A DNA stretch of 64,000 nt from Ostreococcus mediterraneus (Eukaryota; Chlorophyta; Mamiellophyceae; Mamiellales; Bathycoccaceae). The position numbers and the translations under genes are program-made. Numbering within the stretch: position 1 is the first letter of the stretch; each line of letters begins with the position of its first letter. The notes under the pieces are model-generated. The model had not been told where the DNA came from, made no database searches, and saw nothing but the letters and a program-made list of their open reading frames with translations. Positions 10,201-18,566 of this stretch are shown here, one piece after another. The stretch spans positions 1 to 64,000 of the forward strand of contig WMKK01000010.1 in the NCBI GenBank assembly GCA_012295225.1, written 5' to 3'.

Positions 10201-11159
10201 GACATCATGTATGTGAATTGTAGCCCACTGGATTCGCCGGCAAAAAAATCCGCGTAGGTGTCGTCGAGTGCCGCAGTTGAATCGACGGTGTAGTCTGACC
10301 GAATGGGCCGACTCATATCGTCCCGATAGCGAGCACGAAAGGCTGGCTTCCTCCGACCCGTCGTGCTCACTCGTGGCATGATGATCCAGTAGTCGCTCTG
10401 GATAATTTGAAGTGGGTGCAAGGTGTTGAGAAATGTTGAGAACGGATACTTGGCCCAGTGCTCCTGAGCCTTCTCCTCGCCCATCCAACCGTGCGTCTCC
10501 TTTGTCACCGTCGCCCCGCGTCTGTCATCCATCGACTCGTACGCTCCAAACAAAAAAAGCGGCACGGAGAAAGTCTTCATGTTTATTACTGGACCAACTG
10601 GAATAGATAACTTCGCAGTTTGTCCCTCATCCGCCTTCACGATGACGGATAGCCCTTTGGCGACGTACCTCGCGTCCAACACGACTGAGTACGCCGTCTC
10701 GCTATACTTCCTCGCCATCGGGTCGCTACCCCCGTGCGTGTTCGGAAGCTGTGAAGGATCGTTGAGCGAAAGCTGCATCCACTGCGTATCCAAACCAGTG
10801 TTCCAGAACAGGAGCTTGGGGTTCGTCACCGACGCGCCGAATTCAATCACAAAGAGCGTCGAACGATTCCCGCTCAGGTGCGCGTCCAAGTACACGTCGT
10901 CGCTCGTCTTATACCACGACCTATTCGGCGCCGTGAACATGTACGCCTGACCGATTTTCATCGATGTCACGCTCACCGTGCCCGAGGCCGTGAGCGCCGG
11001 CGTCGACACCGTCGTCGCCGTCGGCGGCGCGTACGGCGTCAACGCCGCCCCGTGCGCCGCGCCAAAGCACGCGACGAGCGCGAGCAGCACCCACGCGCGC
11101 GCGCGTTTCCCGCCCCCATCGCCCTTTGCTCGACGCGTCGCCTCGTCACCCATCGCCAT
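7212..11159 (-). CDS. Large secreted/anchored zinc metalloprotease, metzincin-like (M66/StcE-like)
   Basis: About 1315 residues from the first ATG (11159); the open frame continues upstream only to a GTG. A signal anchor or signal peptide (ARAWVLLALVACFGAAHG) is followed by a catalytic domain with HEQGHAFGMGH at about residue 370. This is the HExxHxxGxxH zinc site of metzincins. Downstream ASDWGYDAVRNEFIDVFM resembles the M66 (StcE/TagA-like) arrangement. A long Cys-rich region follows, then a Ser/Pro/Gly linker of six-residue repeats (about 1060-1105) like algal hydroxyproline-rich walls. A terminal domain, a membrane helix (FGLISVGAFVFLTLAVLYFF) and a basic tail complete it. This suggests an extracellular protease tethered to the cell surface. 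M66 is my best guess; M11 gametolysin-like is the alternative. Confidence 0.7.
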   Translation of the reverse strand: MAMGDEATRRAKGDGGGKRARAWVLLALVACFGAAHGAALTPYAPPTATTVSTPALTASGTVSVTSMKIGQAYMFTAPNRSWYKTSDDVYLDAHLSGNRSTLFVIEFGASVTNPKLLFWNTGLDTQWMQLSLNDPSQLPNTHGGSDPMARKYSETAYSVVLDARYVAKGLSVIVKADEGQTAKLSIPVGPVINMKTFSVPLFLFGAYESMDDRRGATVTKETHGWMGEEKAQEHWAKYPFSTFLNTLHPLQIIQSDYWIIMPRVSTTGRRKPAFRARYRDDMSRPIRSDYTVDSTAALDDTYADFFAGESSGLQFTYMMSRLDGETEFSTHYYASLIYRDENGVFQTGGGGLGGGHHGAGTPYFKGVFYHEQGHAFGMGHAQSDYAMDDYPYKGGALGREGGVPASDWGYDAVRNEFIDVFMHTDSNGFEGTSTNCTKLKRQHVTDDGKIKCYKQSVMQGGDGDQEPDMNFGQLADYNLAEILEHIEGSMKSGTSNPSDPLIVKDGGRIFHDECTCGNYAYHNYRRWNNTAQDFYAVTPTWRFPHYFKVPLVLIWATISCAELNCRYSSVPLRTSATQVLTQVYKPSKYVGNTRLVVNPDNYDVLKTINPMESSAANRDFCAAGCDYTAYVTFSDSSLRKAIFPGSHRNNYLDVDFESLVLDGTSSKSIDNYGLAIPTGGLDIERIDIMYTPLAWQGFHNRLPQVIASWSAAYGEESPGPPPTLSSHTMTYDFKFTLPRSQNICDIQVSLTLAMAIESAVLQTLTCDEKLALPPFSNTNLKCVCLGEACQDGCAWNRPSPTYGTAASTSAYDASTDTCSGGTVHMKDTSVLTPTVSGLLTKYLDSSGDEYRLVEPGLAPLSNAGLDRSTSTSAEACDAIGPSAGIDPLETCYGLQFTRNGFKAFLSGQCMKPCMVKTEPAKHLAFYEVRRERTATWPIVQSAPVSYDSIHFRVEIDVMNSFVAGQAFHKLASAATISKIASKIVADAAVQSEWSGISASQFSSTGAGAVKSLHTFATPTVYPGVATVCYGRSQWEEPPPVSELPLCYYSCSGTAPGGGSIPPPPGSSPSPGSSSSPGSSPSPGSSSSPGSSPSPGSSPSPGTSPSASPSPGSVPEVTAQILQVKMVLEGYTLEKFDQGARLNFVRGIVAATASSRITEKDVYIISITDISDSLPTRKLLQYSNADWVPKLGVEFEILTLSEEEATSFASNLESPLTVELLRAAGLPNLAGVRTQAAYVPGRDYTRKSQVDEDLEEFGFGLISVGAFVFLTLAVLYFFGLLRPTSYVGLLLVRIRGEERYRRERDFWCCTTAMKSP
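7858..7977. repeat. 18-bp coding tandem repeat, about 6.5 units
   Basis: Direct repeats of CCAGGCGACGGAGAAGAA with single-base variants (gga/gaa), in frame within the metalloprotease gene. On the coding strand they encode alternating Gly-Ser-Ser-Pro-Ser-Pro and Gly-Ser-Ser-Ser-Ser-Pro units of the linker. The exact 18-bp period makes unit-number variation between strains likely. Confidence 0.9.
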
Positions 11160-11310
11160 CGCGTCGTCACGCGAACGCCGACGCGTCGTCACCTGTCGTC
11201 CCCGCGTTGGATATTTTCATCTCGTCCCGGGCCCGAGACTGGGCCAGCTCAGAGCTGGATGTCGTTATCCACGACGACGACACGCGACGACGACGACACA
11301 CGACGACGCG

Positions 11311-11850
11311 ATGATGATGGCGACGACGATGACGACGACGATGACGCGTGGTGGTGTTTGCCGCGCGAACGTGCGCGGGCGAGGACGCGGCGCGGCGCGG
11401 TCGACGGGACCCACCGTTCGCGCGTCGACGCACGCCGTGGCGATGCGTGTCATCGCGGATGTGGCCAAGGCGGATGATTCGGTGATCGGACCGGCGGTGT
11501 GCGTGGTGTCGGCGTTGTACATTGGTCAAGTGTTTTGGAATGGGTCTAGGGAAATCTTAGCCATCACGAAAGAGCTCGAAGGCAAGGGGTATGACGTGAG
11601 TGCGATTCAAAAGCTCAAAGAGTTGAAGTTCTTGAAGCGCGCCGTGGACACTGGGAACAAGGGCGAAGTGCAAGAAGCGTTTGATAAGATTTGGTTTGCG
11701 CGCGCGAAGACGATCGCGGCTACGGGTGATATCATGCAAGTTCGGCGCATGCAGGAGTACTGGCGCAAGCGAGGCGTTCGCGTGAAGGAATTGCGCGATC
11801 TCGATGACTTGCAAGCCTTCATGGTAAAAAAATACAACAAGAAGCGTTAA
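11311..11850 (+). CDS. Small protein with one membrane helix, probably organellar, unknown function
   Basis: 179 residues from the ATG at 11311 (MMMATTMTTTM start). The N-terminal 50 residues are Arg/Thr/Ala-rich without acids, like an organelle transit peptide. One hydrophobic helix follows (SVIGPAVCVVSALYIGQVFW), then a long charged helical region (KELEGKGYDVSAIQKLKELK, DKIWFARAKTIAATGDIMQV, RVKELRDLDDLQAFMVKKYN). I do not recognise the family. The 5' end lies about 150 bp from the start of the divergent metalloprotease gene, and the 3' end faces the stromal peptidase gene. Confidence 0.6.
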   Translation: MMMATTMTTTMTRGGVCRANVRGRGRGAARSTGPTVRASTHAVAMRVIADVAKADDSVIGPAVCVVSALYIGQVFWNGSREILAITKELEGKGYDVSAIQKLKELKFLKRAVDTGNKGEVQEAFDKIWFARAKTIAATGDIMQVRRMQEYWRKRGVRVKELRDLDDLQAFMVKKYNKKR

Positions 11851-11948
11851 TACGTAAATACGCGCGGAGGCCAAAGGATAGTAGAGTAAATATAAAGAAG
11901 TATTCTATTGCATTACATTGCGCGCGCGCGCTAGAAATCGATGTCAGC

Positions 11949-14900
11949 CTAAGCTTTTCGCTGTAAATTCTTGATCGCCTCGGCAATGTTTAAACCGCCG
12001 AGCGCGGCACTGAGATGCGCGGCCGCCGCCGCCGCCTTGGCGACATCCGACTCTGTCAACTTTTGTTTCGGTTCCGTCTGTCCAGCAATAGTAACCGAAG
12101 TAAACATCTCTCCTTCACCCAATCCAAGTTGATCGTACACTTCCTGCAAATCCTCCACCGTGCACGCTTCGTACATTAATGGAAGTTCAGCGATGCAGTC
12201 AATCTTCTTCATCGGCGCCAAATCCGGCGTGCCAGTGCACTGCATCAAATCTGTCCAATACTGGTTCGTCTTCAAATCCATCTCATGTCGACTGAGTAAC
12301 GTCAATCGAGCGCGATCCACTTCACGTTGGCTCACGCGCTGCATCTTGAACCCACGCAAAACACGGACGCCGGCGTTCAACGCGTCGTCAATCTTCTCTG
12401 GCGTTGACGTGACGAGCAAACGGTACGTTGTCGCGTCGTTGTTTTGTAAACCAAACGACATGGTGAAGTTGCAATCGTACGTCAAACCCAAAGCATCGCG
12501 AACTGTGGTGAACAATCTCCCGCCAGCAACTTCGGCGAGCATCATACCTGCGCAGTACGTCGCTAATGGATTGGCGCGTCTGACAGACTGTCGCGCAAAC
12601 GGGTTACCCTTGGCTTGCGCAACCTCGTTCACCGGATCTCTCATCGCTTCAATTTGCGCCGTCGTGTACGCCTCTTGATTCACAAAACTGGGAATTTCAG
12701 AATACAGACTCGGCATTTTCGCCCACATGCTCGGTCCAGGTCCTGCGGCGACGGCACATGCGCGTTCGTCGCTATCCTTCAACCACAAACGTTGTTTGCG
12801 CACGGGATCATTTGCGGGTACTTCCTTCAATGTGAGAGGCACCGCACTCGCCGCCACCGTCGGGTCCACCTTCATTTTAATTGATCCCATAAATGCAAGA
12901 ATCAAGTCATCAACCTCTTCTGGGATGATGTCGCCAACGATGTTAAGTTCGAGCGCGCCGGTGGCGAATTGCTTTTCGACGACTTCACGTACTCCTTCAA
13001 GAGTCAACGCGCTCAGTGCCTCACCATTTGGATCCATCATGCGGCGATCTTGGTAAATCACCGAATTCACCGTGTCGTGCGTCAGCAACTCGATGTTCTT
13101 CTTGGTATTAATTTGGAACATGCGGTAAATGTCCTTGACGCGTTCGAGCGCTTGGGCGTCCCAGTTTGGCTTGGTCAGCGTAAGGTGGATGATTTCAAGA
13201 ATGGTTCGCAAACCACCATCGGTGGCGAAGGCCGAGTCCATGAACATATACTCCACTTCGGGTTCGACGTCATACACGAGCAAGTGCTGCATCGTGAGTA
13301 ACTCGACTTGCTTGCGAGACCACTCGCCGACGTCGCCCGCCTCTTGAATCGTACGCAAGCCCACCGCAGCGGCGCCAATGCCACCGGGTCCAACTTCAGA
13401 AGACTCGCGCGAGCGACCACCTGGAATGACGAGTCGCAAGAATGCACTGCCTGGTTCGGCATCGAGCACCTTGTAGTTGACGCGAATGCCGTTACTGAGT
13501 GTTCGCTGATACACGCCCGTCGGTTCATGCATCGTAGCCTCGGTAAACGTCGGCTGCGTTTCCTCAACCAAAGCGACAATATCTTCGTCCGAAATCAACA
13601 CTTCGGGGACGAAGATGTCTTCTGGAGGAGTAATTTCTCCATAATCGGCCGCAAGGACCGCCTCGATACGTGCTGGCGTGATGTCAAACGGGACGGTTTC
13701 GCCCTCAACCGTGGGCATCGTCGCCGGGACGCACGCCACGATTGCCGTCGTTCTGCCGCTTGTTTCACGTCTCTTGTCATCGGATACGCCATATTCACCA
13801 ATGAATCCCAGAAGCTCGTCACATGCACCATTGCATGCGTCGAGCGTGATGCACTCGGACATACGCACCAACGCTTCGTGTCCAGCCACTTGATCCATGA
13901 CAGTGTGTCCGCACGCGTCGTGCTCCATGACAAAGTCGAGGTTCTCCAAGCTAGGCACACATCCAGCCTGTTGTGCGAGCTGTTCGCTATCGCGTAGCAT
14001 CGCCGCCTTAAAACGATCGAGTTCGCTCGATGTCAAACCAAACTCTTGCAAACGTCTGGCTTCTTCGACGGCGACTTGCAAGGCAAACTCCCATTCGCGC
14101 GGTTCGCACGTCACCGTCACCGTGCTCACGCAACATCCTTCGCGCGCGCTATCGCTGTGATCGAGCTCTACTCGCTTGTAATCCGCATTTGTTTCAGTGT
14201 ATCGAGATTGAATGCGACTCTGTAAAACCAACAACACAATACGCTGCAAAACCGTTCGGTGCAAATCACCCATGCGCTTCAAAGGCTTAATCGGAAGCTT
14301 TGAGAAAATATTAAAGCTCGCGTTGCTCAAGTGCTCATGTTGGAACATGGACACCTTACCCTCGGGGGCGACAAACGGCATGAATGGATCATCCATCCCT
14401 TGCGCTTTGGCTTCGTCGTTTATGCGTTGGATCTCCCCAGCTTCGTGTGCGGGTGACCCGTACGCGTGCTTCACCGGCGGCCGCACGGCGTGGCGCGAGA
14501 GCGGCGACTCCGCCTCTTCTGCACCCTCAGCCGGAGCGGCGTTCTCAAACGACGTCTCAATCATCTTCTCCACTTCATCCACGTCAGCACCGAAATCACC
14601 GACGACGTACAGCGTGGCGTTCGCGGGGAAGTACCAGCGCGCGTGAAAGTCTCGCACGGCTTGCGCCGGCCACGCTTCCACTTGGTCAAGTTTACCAATG
14701 GGAAATCGCGTGCCGAGCAAGTTATCCCAGTGCAAGTGCTCTAATAGTTGGCAATCAACGCGATATTCAATCGTGTTCATCATTTGCGCCTCTGCAAGCA
14801 CGGCTTTCTTTTCCTTGGCTACGCGAGTATCCAACAACGCCGGGTTGAACGCGACGTCGTATAAAATGTCAAGCACGTTTGGAGGCATGTAGTGCCCATC

Positions 14901-15707
14901 CTTGTTCGTCGTCGGCGCGTGGATGTGGAACACGGTGTGGTGGAAATCCGTGTATGCGTTACCTCGAGTGCCCGACCCAAGCCACTGGTCACGCTTTCTG
15001 GATCCGAGGAACGTCACGTGCTCCACCAAGTGCGCCAGCCCCTGTTCGGTTTCTCGTTCGTCGACGCTCCCCACGTGCATCTCCAAGTGCGCCTCGAATC
15101 GCCCTTCGGGAACCTTGTTGGGCAAAATCACATACTTGAGCCCATTCTCCAGCGTACCTCGTCGAATTTCTTCGTGCGGCGGGAGTTCCTCGTCGAGTAA
15201 CGCCTCCGCGACGGTCGGGTCCACCGTCGTCGCGAGCGATTGCAACACACGCGACCAGCGACTCGTTCCCGCCGCGGGTGCGTCTCCACCGCTCGCTCTC
15301 GCACTAACCTCACGCATTCGTCGCGATTCACGCCCACTCACAAACGCGCACGCCTTGGCGTGTGTCTTTAAAAACGACCAACCGATCGCGCGTCCCAGTC
15401 GATCCTCCTCGGCCCGCCTCACCGTCCCTCGCCTCGCCGCTCGAACGCCGCGCGCGGCGATCGTCGCCCGCGGTCGCCGCCACGCGCCGACCGCCCCTCG
15501 CACCGTCATCGCACTCGGCGGTCGCGTCTCGCGTGCGCGCAACGCGCGCGCAGTCGACGACGACGACGACGACCGCGAAGGGGCGATTCTTCGCGGTCGC
15601 GCGCCACCCGCGACGGCGTGCGTCGTCGCTCGAGCGCCGCGCGCGGTCACGTGCGTCGAGTGCGCCATGGGCGTCGCGTGCGCCATGGGCGCTGACGCGG
15701 CAAACAT
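11949..15707 (-). CDS. SPP: Chloroplast stromal processing peptidase (M16 family)
   Basis: 1252 residues from the ATG at 15707; the frame extends upstream only without ATG. The first 120 residues are Ala/Arg/Ser/Thr-rich, a plastid transit peptide. The M16A zinc site HLVEH (inverted HxxEH) sits at about 226-230 in the context LAHLVEHVTFLGS, with the distal Glu region KKAVLAEAQMMNTIEYRVD. A second, degenerate M16 half and M16C-like ends follow (GTPDLAPMKKIDCIAELPLM). SPP cleaves transit peptides from imported plastid precursors in the stroma. Length, HxxEH and the transit peptide set it apart from mitochondrial MPP and from insulysin. Its promoter lies between this start and the tRNA-His gene, 215 bp away. 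Confidence 0.9.
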   Translation of the reverse strand: MFAASAPMAHATPMAHSTHVTARGARATTHAVAGGARPRRIAPSRSSSSSSTARALRARETRPPSAMTVRGAVGAWRRPRATIAARGVRAARRGTVRRAEEDRLGRAIGWSFLKTHAKACAFVSGRESRRMREVSARASGGDAPAAGTSRWSRVLQSLATTVDPTVAEALLDEELPPHEEIRRGTLENGLKYVILPNKVPEGRFEAHLEMHVGSVDERETEQGLAHLVEHVTFLGSRKRDQWLGSGTRGNAYTDFHHTVFHIHAPTTNKDGHYMPPNVLDILYDVAFNPALLDTRVAKEKKAVLAEAQMMNTIEYRVDCQLLEHLHWDNLLGTRFPIGKLDQVEAWPAQAVRDFHARWYFPANATLYVVGDFGADVDEVEKMIETSFENAAPAEGAEEAESPLSRHAVRPPVKHAYGSPAHEAGEIQRINDEAKAQGMDDPFMPFVAPEGKVSMFQHEHLSNASFNIFSKLPIKPLKRMGDLHRTVLQRIVLLVLQSRIQSRYTETNADYKRVELDHSDSAREGCCVSTVTVTCEPREWEFALQVAVEEARRLQEFGLTSSELDRFKAAMLRDSEQLAQQAGCVPSLENLDFVMEHDACGHTVMDQVAGHEALVRMSECITLDACNGACDELLGFIGEYGVSDDKRRETSGRTTAIVACVPATMPTVEGETVPFDITPARIEAVLAADYGEITPPEDIFVPEVLISDEDIVALVEETQPTFTEATMHEPTGVYQRTLSNGIRVNYKVLDAEPGSAFLRLVIPGGRSRESSEVGPGGIGAAAVGLRTIQEAGDVGEWSRKQVELLTMQHLLVYDVEPEVEYMFMDSAFATDGGLRTILEIIHLTLTKPNWDAQALERVKDIYRMFQINTKKNIELLTHDTVNSVIYQDRRMMDPNGEALSALTLEGVREVVEKQFATGALELNIVGDIIPEEVDDLILAFMGSIKMKVDPTVAASAVPLTLKEVPANDPVRKQRLWLKDSDERACAVAAGPGPSMWAKMPSLYSEIPSFVNQEAYTTAQIEAMRDPVNEVAQAKGNPFARQSVRRANPLATYCAGMMLAEVAGGRLFTTVRDALGLTYDCNFTMSFGLQNNDATTYRLLVTSTPEKIDDALNAGVRVLRGFKMQRVSQREVDRARLTLLSRHEMDLKTNQYWTDLMQCTGTPDLAPMKKIDCIAELPLMYEACTVEDLQEVYDQLGLGEGEMFTSVTIAGQTEPKQKLTESDVAKAAAAAAHLSAALGGLNIAEAIKNLQRKA

Positions 15708-15922
15708 ACCTAACGCTACGCGTCGGCTATTGCCGCGTCGTCGTCGTCGTCGTCGGCGCCGTCGTCGGCGCGCCCCCCTGTGGGTGGCGCGCGCCGCGAT
15801 TCTTCGAAAAAGATCTACCCATAACTTTTGACATGATACCACGTTCGTGAAGTAGCCGACATTTTTACGATTTTTGACCCCGTAAATGGGCTCGTTCAGT
15901 CGAACGACGCTTACAATACAAG

Positions 15923-16085
15923 GATTTGATAGTCTAGTGGTTAGGACTCCTCGTTGTGGGACATCAAACGAGCGCGACTAACGTCGCGTGGCAATCCTGA
16001 TTCACTGATACAAAAGAACGTCTGATTCTCTGCATACAAGAGAACGCAACGCCGAGGCGACCCGGGCTCGAATCCCGGTCAGATC
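15923..16085 (+). tRNA. trnH-GUG: tRNA-His (GUG) with a 92-nt intron at 37/38
   Basis: The 5' exon 15923-15959 and 3' exon 16052-16085 fold into a complete cloverleaf of 71 nt. Acceptor GATTTGA pairs with TCAGATC (one G-U). The D arm is GTCT/GGAC and the anticodon stem CCTCG/CGAGG, with loop TTGTGGC. The T arm is CCGGG/CCCGG, with loop CTCGAAT. Anticodon GTG falls exactly at positions 34-36. The genomic base before position 1 is G, so G-1 of tRNA-His may be encoded. The intron, 15960-16051, is at the canonical 37/38 site. It is long and has two small hairpins (CGCGAC-TAAC-GTCGCG at 15973-15988, and TTCTCT-GCATACA-AGAGAA). A T-run terminator follows. CCA is not encoded. Confidence 0.93.
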
Positions 16086-16092
16086 ATTCACC

Positions 16093-16100
16093 TTTTTTTT
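16093..16100 (+). terminator. Pol III terminator of tRNA-His
   Basis: Eight T residues, 8 nt after the discriminator region of the tRNA, the usual RNA polymerase III stop signal. Confidence 0.85.
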
Positions 16101-16150
16101 CATAAAAAATATTCATAAAAGTAGTCATTAAAAGTCTGAGTACTATAGAT

Positions 16151-17767
16151 TCAACGTTTTTGTTGTTTCGCTCGCAACGCACTTTGGCCGCAAGCGTTGC
16201 ACATTCGTCCACCGCCACCCTCGCCATGGGGGTAACTCCGCTTTCCTGGCGCAATCTTCGTACAACATTTCCGGCACGTGAACGCGGGCTGCTTCGCTCG
16301 CCACGATTTGTTGTAGCAACCCGCGCACACGCGTCCACCGCCATCGCCATGGGGGCGAAATCTTCGCTTCGTAAGAAGAGAAATCTCCTTGTAACAAACC
16401 GCGCACTTGAACTCCTTTTCCTTACTTCGCTCGTGCGATCCCGTCGTCGTCGTCGTCGTCGTCGTCTTCCCAGACTTGATGAGCGCTTTCATCGCATCCC
16501 AGCTCGTCATATCGTCAGTCGAATCGACGCCGTCACCTTGAGATGGATGGCACACGCCGGGCTGAGAAAAGTTCATCCCAATCACGCCCTCGCTCGCAGT
16601 GTGTCCGTGCAAAGTGCCATAATAGACCGTCCACACGGCTTCCTGAAAGAATCCTGCGCCTGCAATCGCGCGCGCGACTTCCAAAATCGACGGCGGCGGC
16701 TGGTGCGGCGACGCGCACGTTTCCACGTACGTCTTCGCCAACTCGACCGCGCTCGCTTCGTCGTAACCGGCGAGCACCCATGCGCGAAAGTCGAAAGAAT
16801 CGGCGGGGTCCTCGCCCTTTCGGGCGGCGGCTTCTCGAACGAGCGCGTGACCTCGCTGGATAGTATCCGCGCGCCCGTCGCCGATGAGCGCCGTCAAGTG
16901 GTCGTTGATGCGTCGCTCTACATCCACTGACTCGCCAACATAAGCGAACACGAGCCCATCGTTAGACGAAACGCGATAATGATACGTTGATCTTGTTCTG
17001 AGATATCGTAGTCGCACTCCCTTCGCCGTCTCGGCCTCTTCCAAAGCCTCGCGCGTTTCATCGTCGCTCGCGTCGAGCGCCTTCGCCGCGACTCGCACCG
17101 CGTTGAGCGGGGAGGACCACGCAAATGATGACTCCGCCGCGTTGAGCGGGGAGGACCATACTGCAAGGCTCGATTCCTGGCGAAACTCGCGACTTTCATC
17201 AGCCATGGCTACATCATCCATATCGGAGTTCGGCACGCCCGTCGTCGCGAACATTGGCGCTCCTCTCGTGAGCCAACTCACAAACTCGTCGCGTGTGCAA
17301 GCGCTCGGTGAGACGCGCAAGTAGATTTCAGAGATGATGCTCTCGAAATCTACGCCGCGCACCGTCTCGTTGTTCGTGATTGCACGGCACAATGTGGCGG
17401 CAAAAATCTCCAACGCCACGGGCGCTCCTCCGATTCCGCCCCCGTCGGCGCGTTTGACGAATTTCAGCGTGGCGACCGCCGTCGTCGTCGTCGTCGTCGA
17501 CGCACCAGCAGCATCTTTGGGCTCATTGTTCTCTACCGACGCCTCCAATCCGACTCCACTTAGCGCCTTCGGCGCCGCCGCCTCGCCTCGCCGCGCGGCG
17601 TTCGTGACGTCGCCGAAAGCGTCGTCGTCGCTCTTCGCCCCCAACCCGTCGCCCACGCCGCGTTTCGCCCCAGTCACACGCGGGATGCGGGTGTTCGCCA
17701 CATCATCAGCTTCCTTGAACGCCGCGCGATTGCGCTTTCCTAACCCCCGGAAATCGTAACCGTACAT
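16151..17767 (-). CDS. GIY-YIG-like domain fused to two GATA-like zinc fingers
   Basis: 538 residues. The N-terminus is disordered (KRNRAAFKEADDVANTRIPR, FGDVTNAARRGEAA) and faintly cyclin-like. Around 255-300 there is a GIY-YIG-like core: TYHYRV, a short loop, then VFAYVGESVDVERRINDHL, which matches the Y-V-G-x-S-x-D-x-x-x-R-x-x-x-H signature. Helical sequence to about 390 completes a nuclease-sized domain. The C-terminus (about 452-538) has two treble-clef-like fingers, C-x2-C-x22-C-x2-C and C-x2-C-x21-C-x2-C. The second ends RMCNACGQSALRAKQ, close to GATA fingers but with a longer loop. The fingers suggest DNA binding. The catalytic Glu of GIY-YIG enzymes is not certain. A 22-bp direct duplication (17098-17119 and 17137-17158) repeats WSSPLNA in the protein. 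Confidence 0.65.
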   Translation of the reverse strand: MYGYDFRGLGKRNRAAFKEADDVANTRIPRVTGAKRGVGDGLGAKSDDDAFGDVTNAARRGEAAAPKALSGVGLEASVENNEPKDAAGASTTTTTTAVATLKFVKRADGGGIGGAPVALEIFAATLCRAITNNETVRGVDFESIISEIYLRVSPSACTRDEFVSWLTRGAPMFATTGVPNSDMDDVAMADESREFRQESSLAVWSSPLNAAESSFAWSSPLNAVRVAAKALDASDDETREALEEAETAKGVRLRYLRTRSTYHYRVSSNDGLVFAYVGESVDVERRINDHLTALIGDGRADTIQRGHALVREAAARKGEDPADSFDFRAWVLAGYDEASAVELAKTYVETCASPHQPPPSILEVARAIAGAGFFQEAVWTVYYGTLHGHTASEGVIGMNFSQPGVCHPSQGDGVDSTDDMTSWDAMKALIKSGKTTTTTTTTGSHERSKEKEFKCAVCYKEISLLTKRRFRPHGDGGGRVCAGCYNKSWRAKQPAFTCRKCCTKIAPGKRSYPHGEGGGGRMCNACGQSALRAKQQKR

Positions 17768-18566
17768 GCGCGGCGTTCAAGGAGACCTGTGCATCGCGAC
17801 CAGTCGCGGCTGACGGTTAGTCAGTGGCCCGCGTCGAACACACGCGTCGCCATCGTCCGCTCACGGCGTCTGGCGCGCGCGCGCGCCGCGACGTGATACA
17901 CATATATATGTAGATATATCAGTGCGTCCTTTTCGCGCGCACCGGACGCCATCCGCGCGTCGCGCGACCCCACGGCGACGGCTTGAACGCGCCGCCGGGA
18001 GAATGCGCGCGCATCGCACAGACGACGGCGTCGTTCCGGACCATCGCCCGCGCACGCGCGCGCGGAACCCCACGCGCGCGCCCCCGTGCGACTCGGCGTA
18101 TTTCTAGGCATCACACGCGCGGCGCCTCGCGTCCATGTACGCGTCGCGCGTCGCGCGCCACCGCGAACGCCGCGCCGCGTCCACCTGTCGCGAGATCCTC
18201 GGCCCATCGGCCCGATCGACGCCGGCGACGCCGCGCGCCCGCCCCGGTCCGCGCACCGACGCGCGCGCACGCGCGCGCCTCGCTCGTGACGTACCTTTAA
18301 TCTTTGTGCTTTTCGGGTCAACTTTGCTCGCGATGCGTCCGTCGTGCGTGGCGTGCAGAGGTGTAAGGTTGCGCCTTGCGCGTGTCGTGGGCACGGGCGT
18401 ACGGGGATTCAAATTTTGAAATTTTACCTCGTTTGTTTTCGACTGACACTGTTTGCCACAGGATCTAAAGGGACCGGTGTGGCGCCGATGCCGATGATTG
18501 GCAATCAATCGTCGGCACACGTCGACGCCGGCCGCGTCGGAGGCGTCGACGCCGGCCGCGTATGCG
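17768..18566. other. Long GC-rich intergenic region
   Basis: About 800 bp between two divergent genes. It is rich in CG dinucleotide runs and alternating GCGC blocks, so both strands carry long chance open frames (for example 18104-18940 on the minus strand) without recognisable motifs. It contains an AT island with a TATA-like motif near 17900 and ordinary sequence at 18290-18480. I see no RNA gene in it. Confidence 0.6.
17898..17921 (-). promoter_or_regulatory. TATA-like AT island upstream of the GIY-YIG gene
   Basis: ACACATATATATGTAGATAT lies about 130 bp upstream of the minus-strand ATG at 17767, in otherwise very GC-rich sequence. Position and composition fit a TATA-containing core promoter; this is inference. 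Confidence 0.35.

Noticed and set aside
15708-15842. N-terminal extension of the stromal processing peptidase
   Set aside because: The frame is open but starts at a GTG; the first ATG with a normal transit peptide is at 15707.
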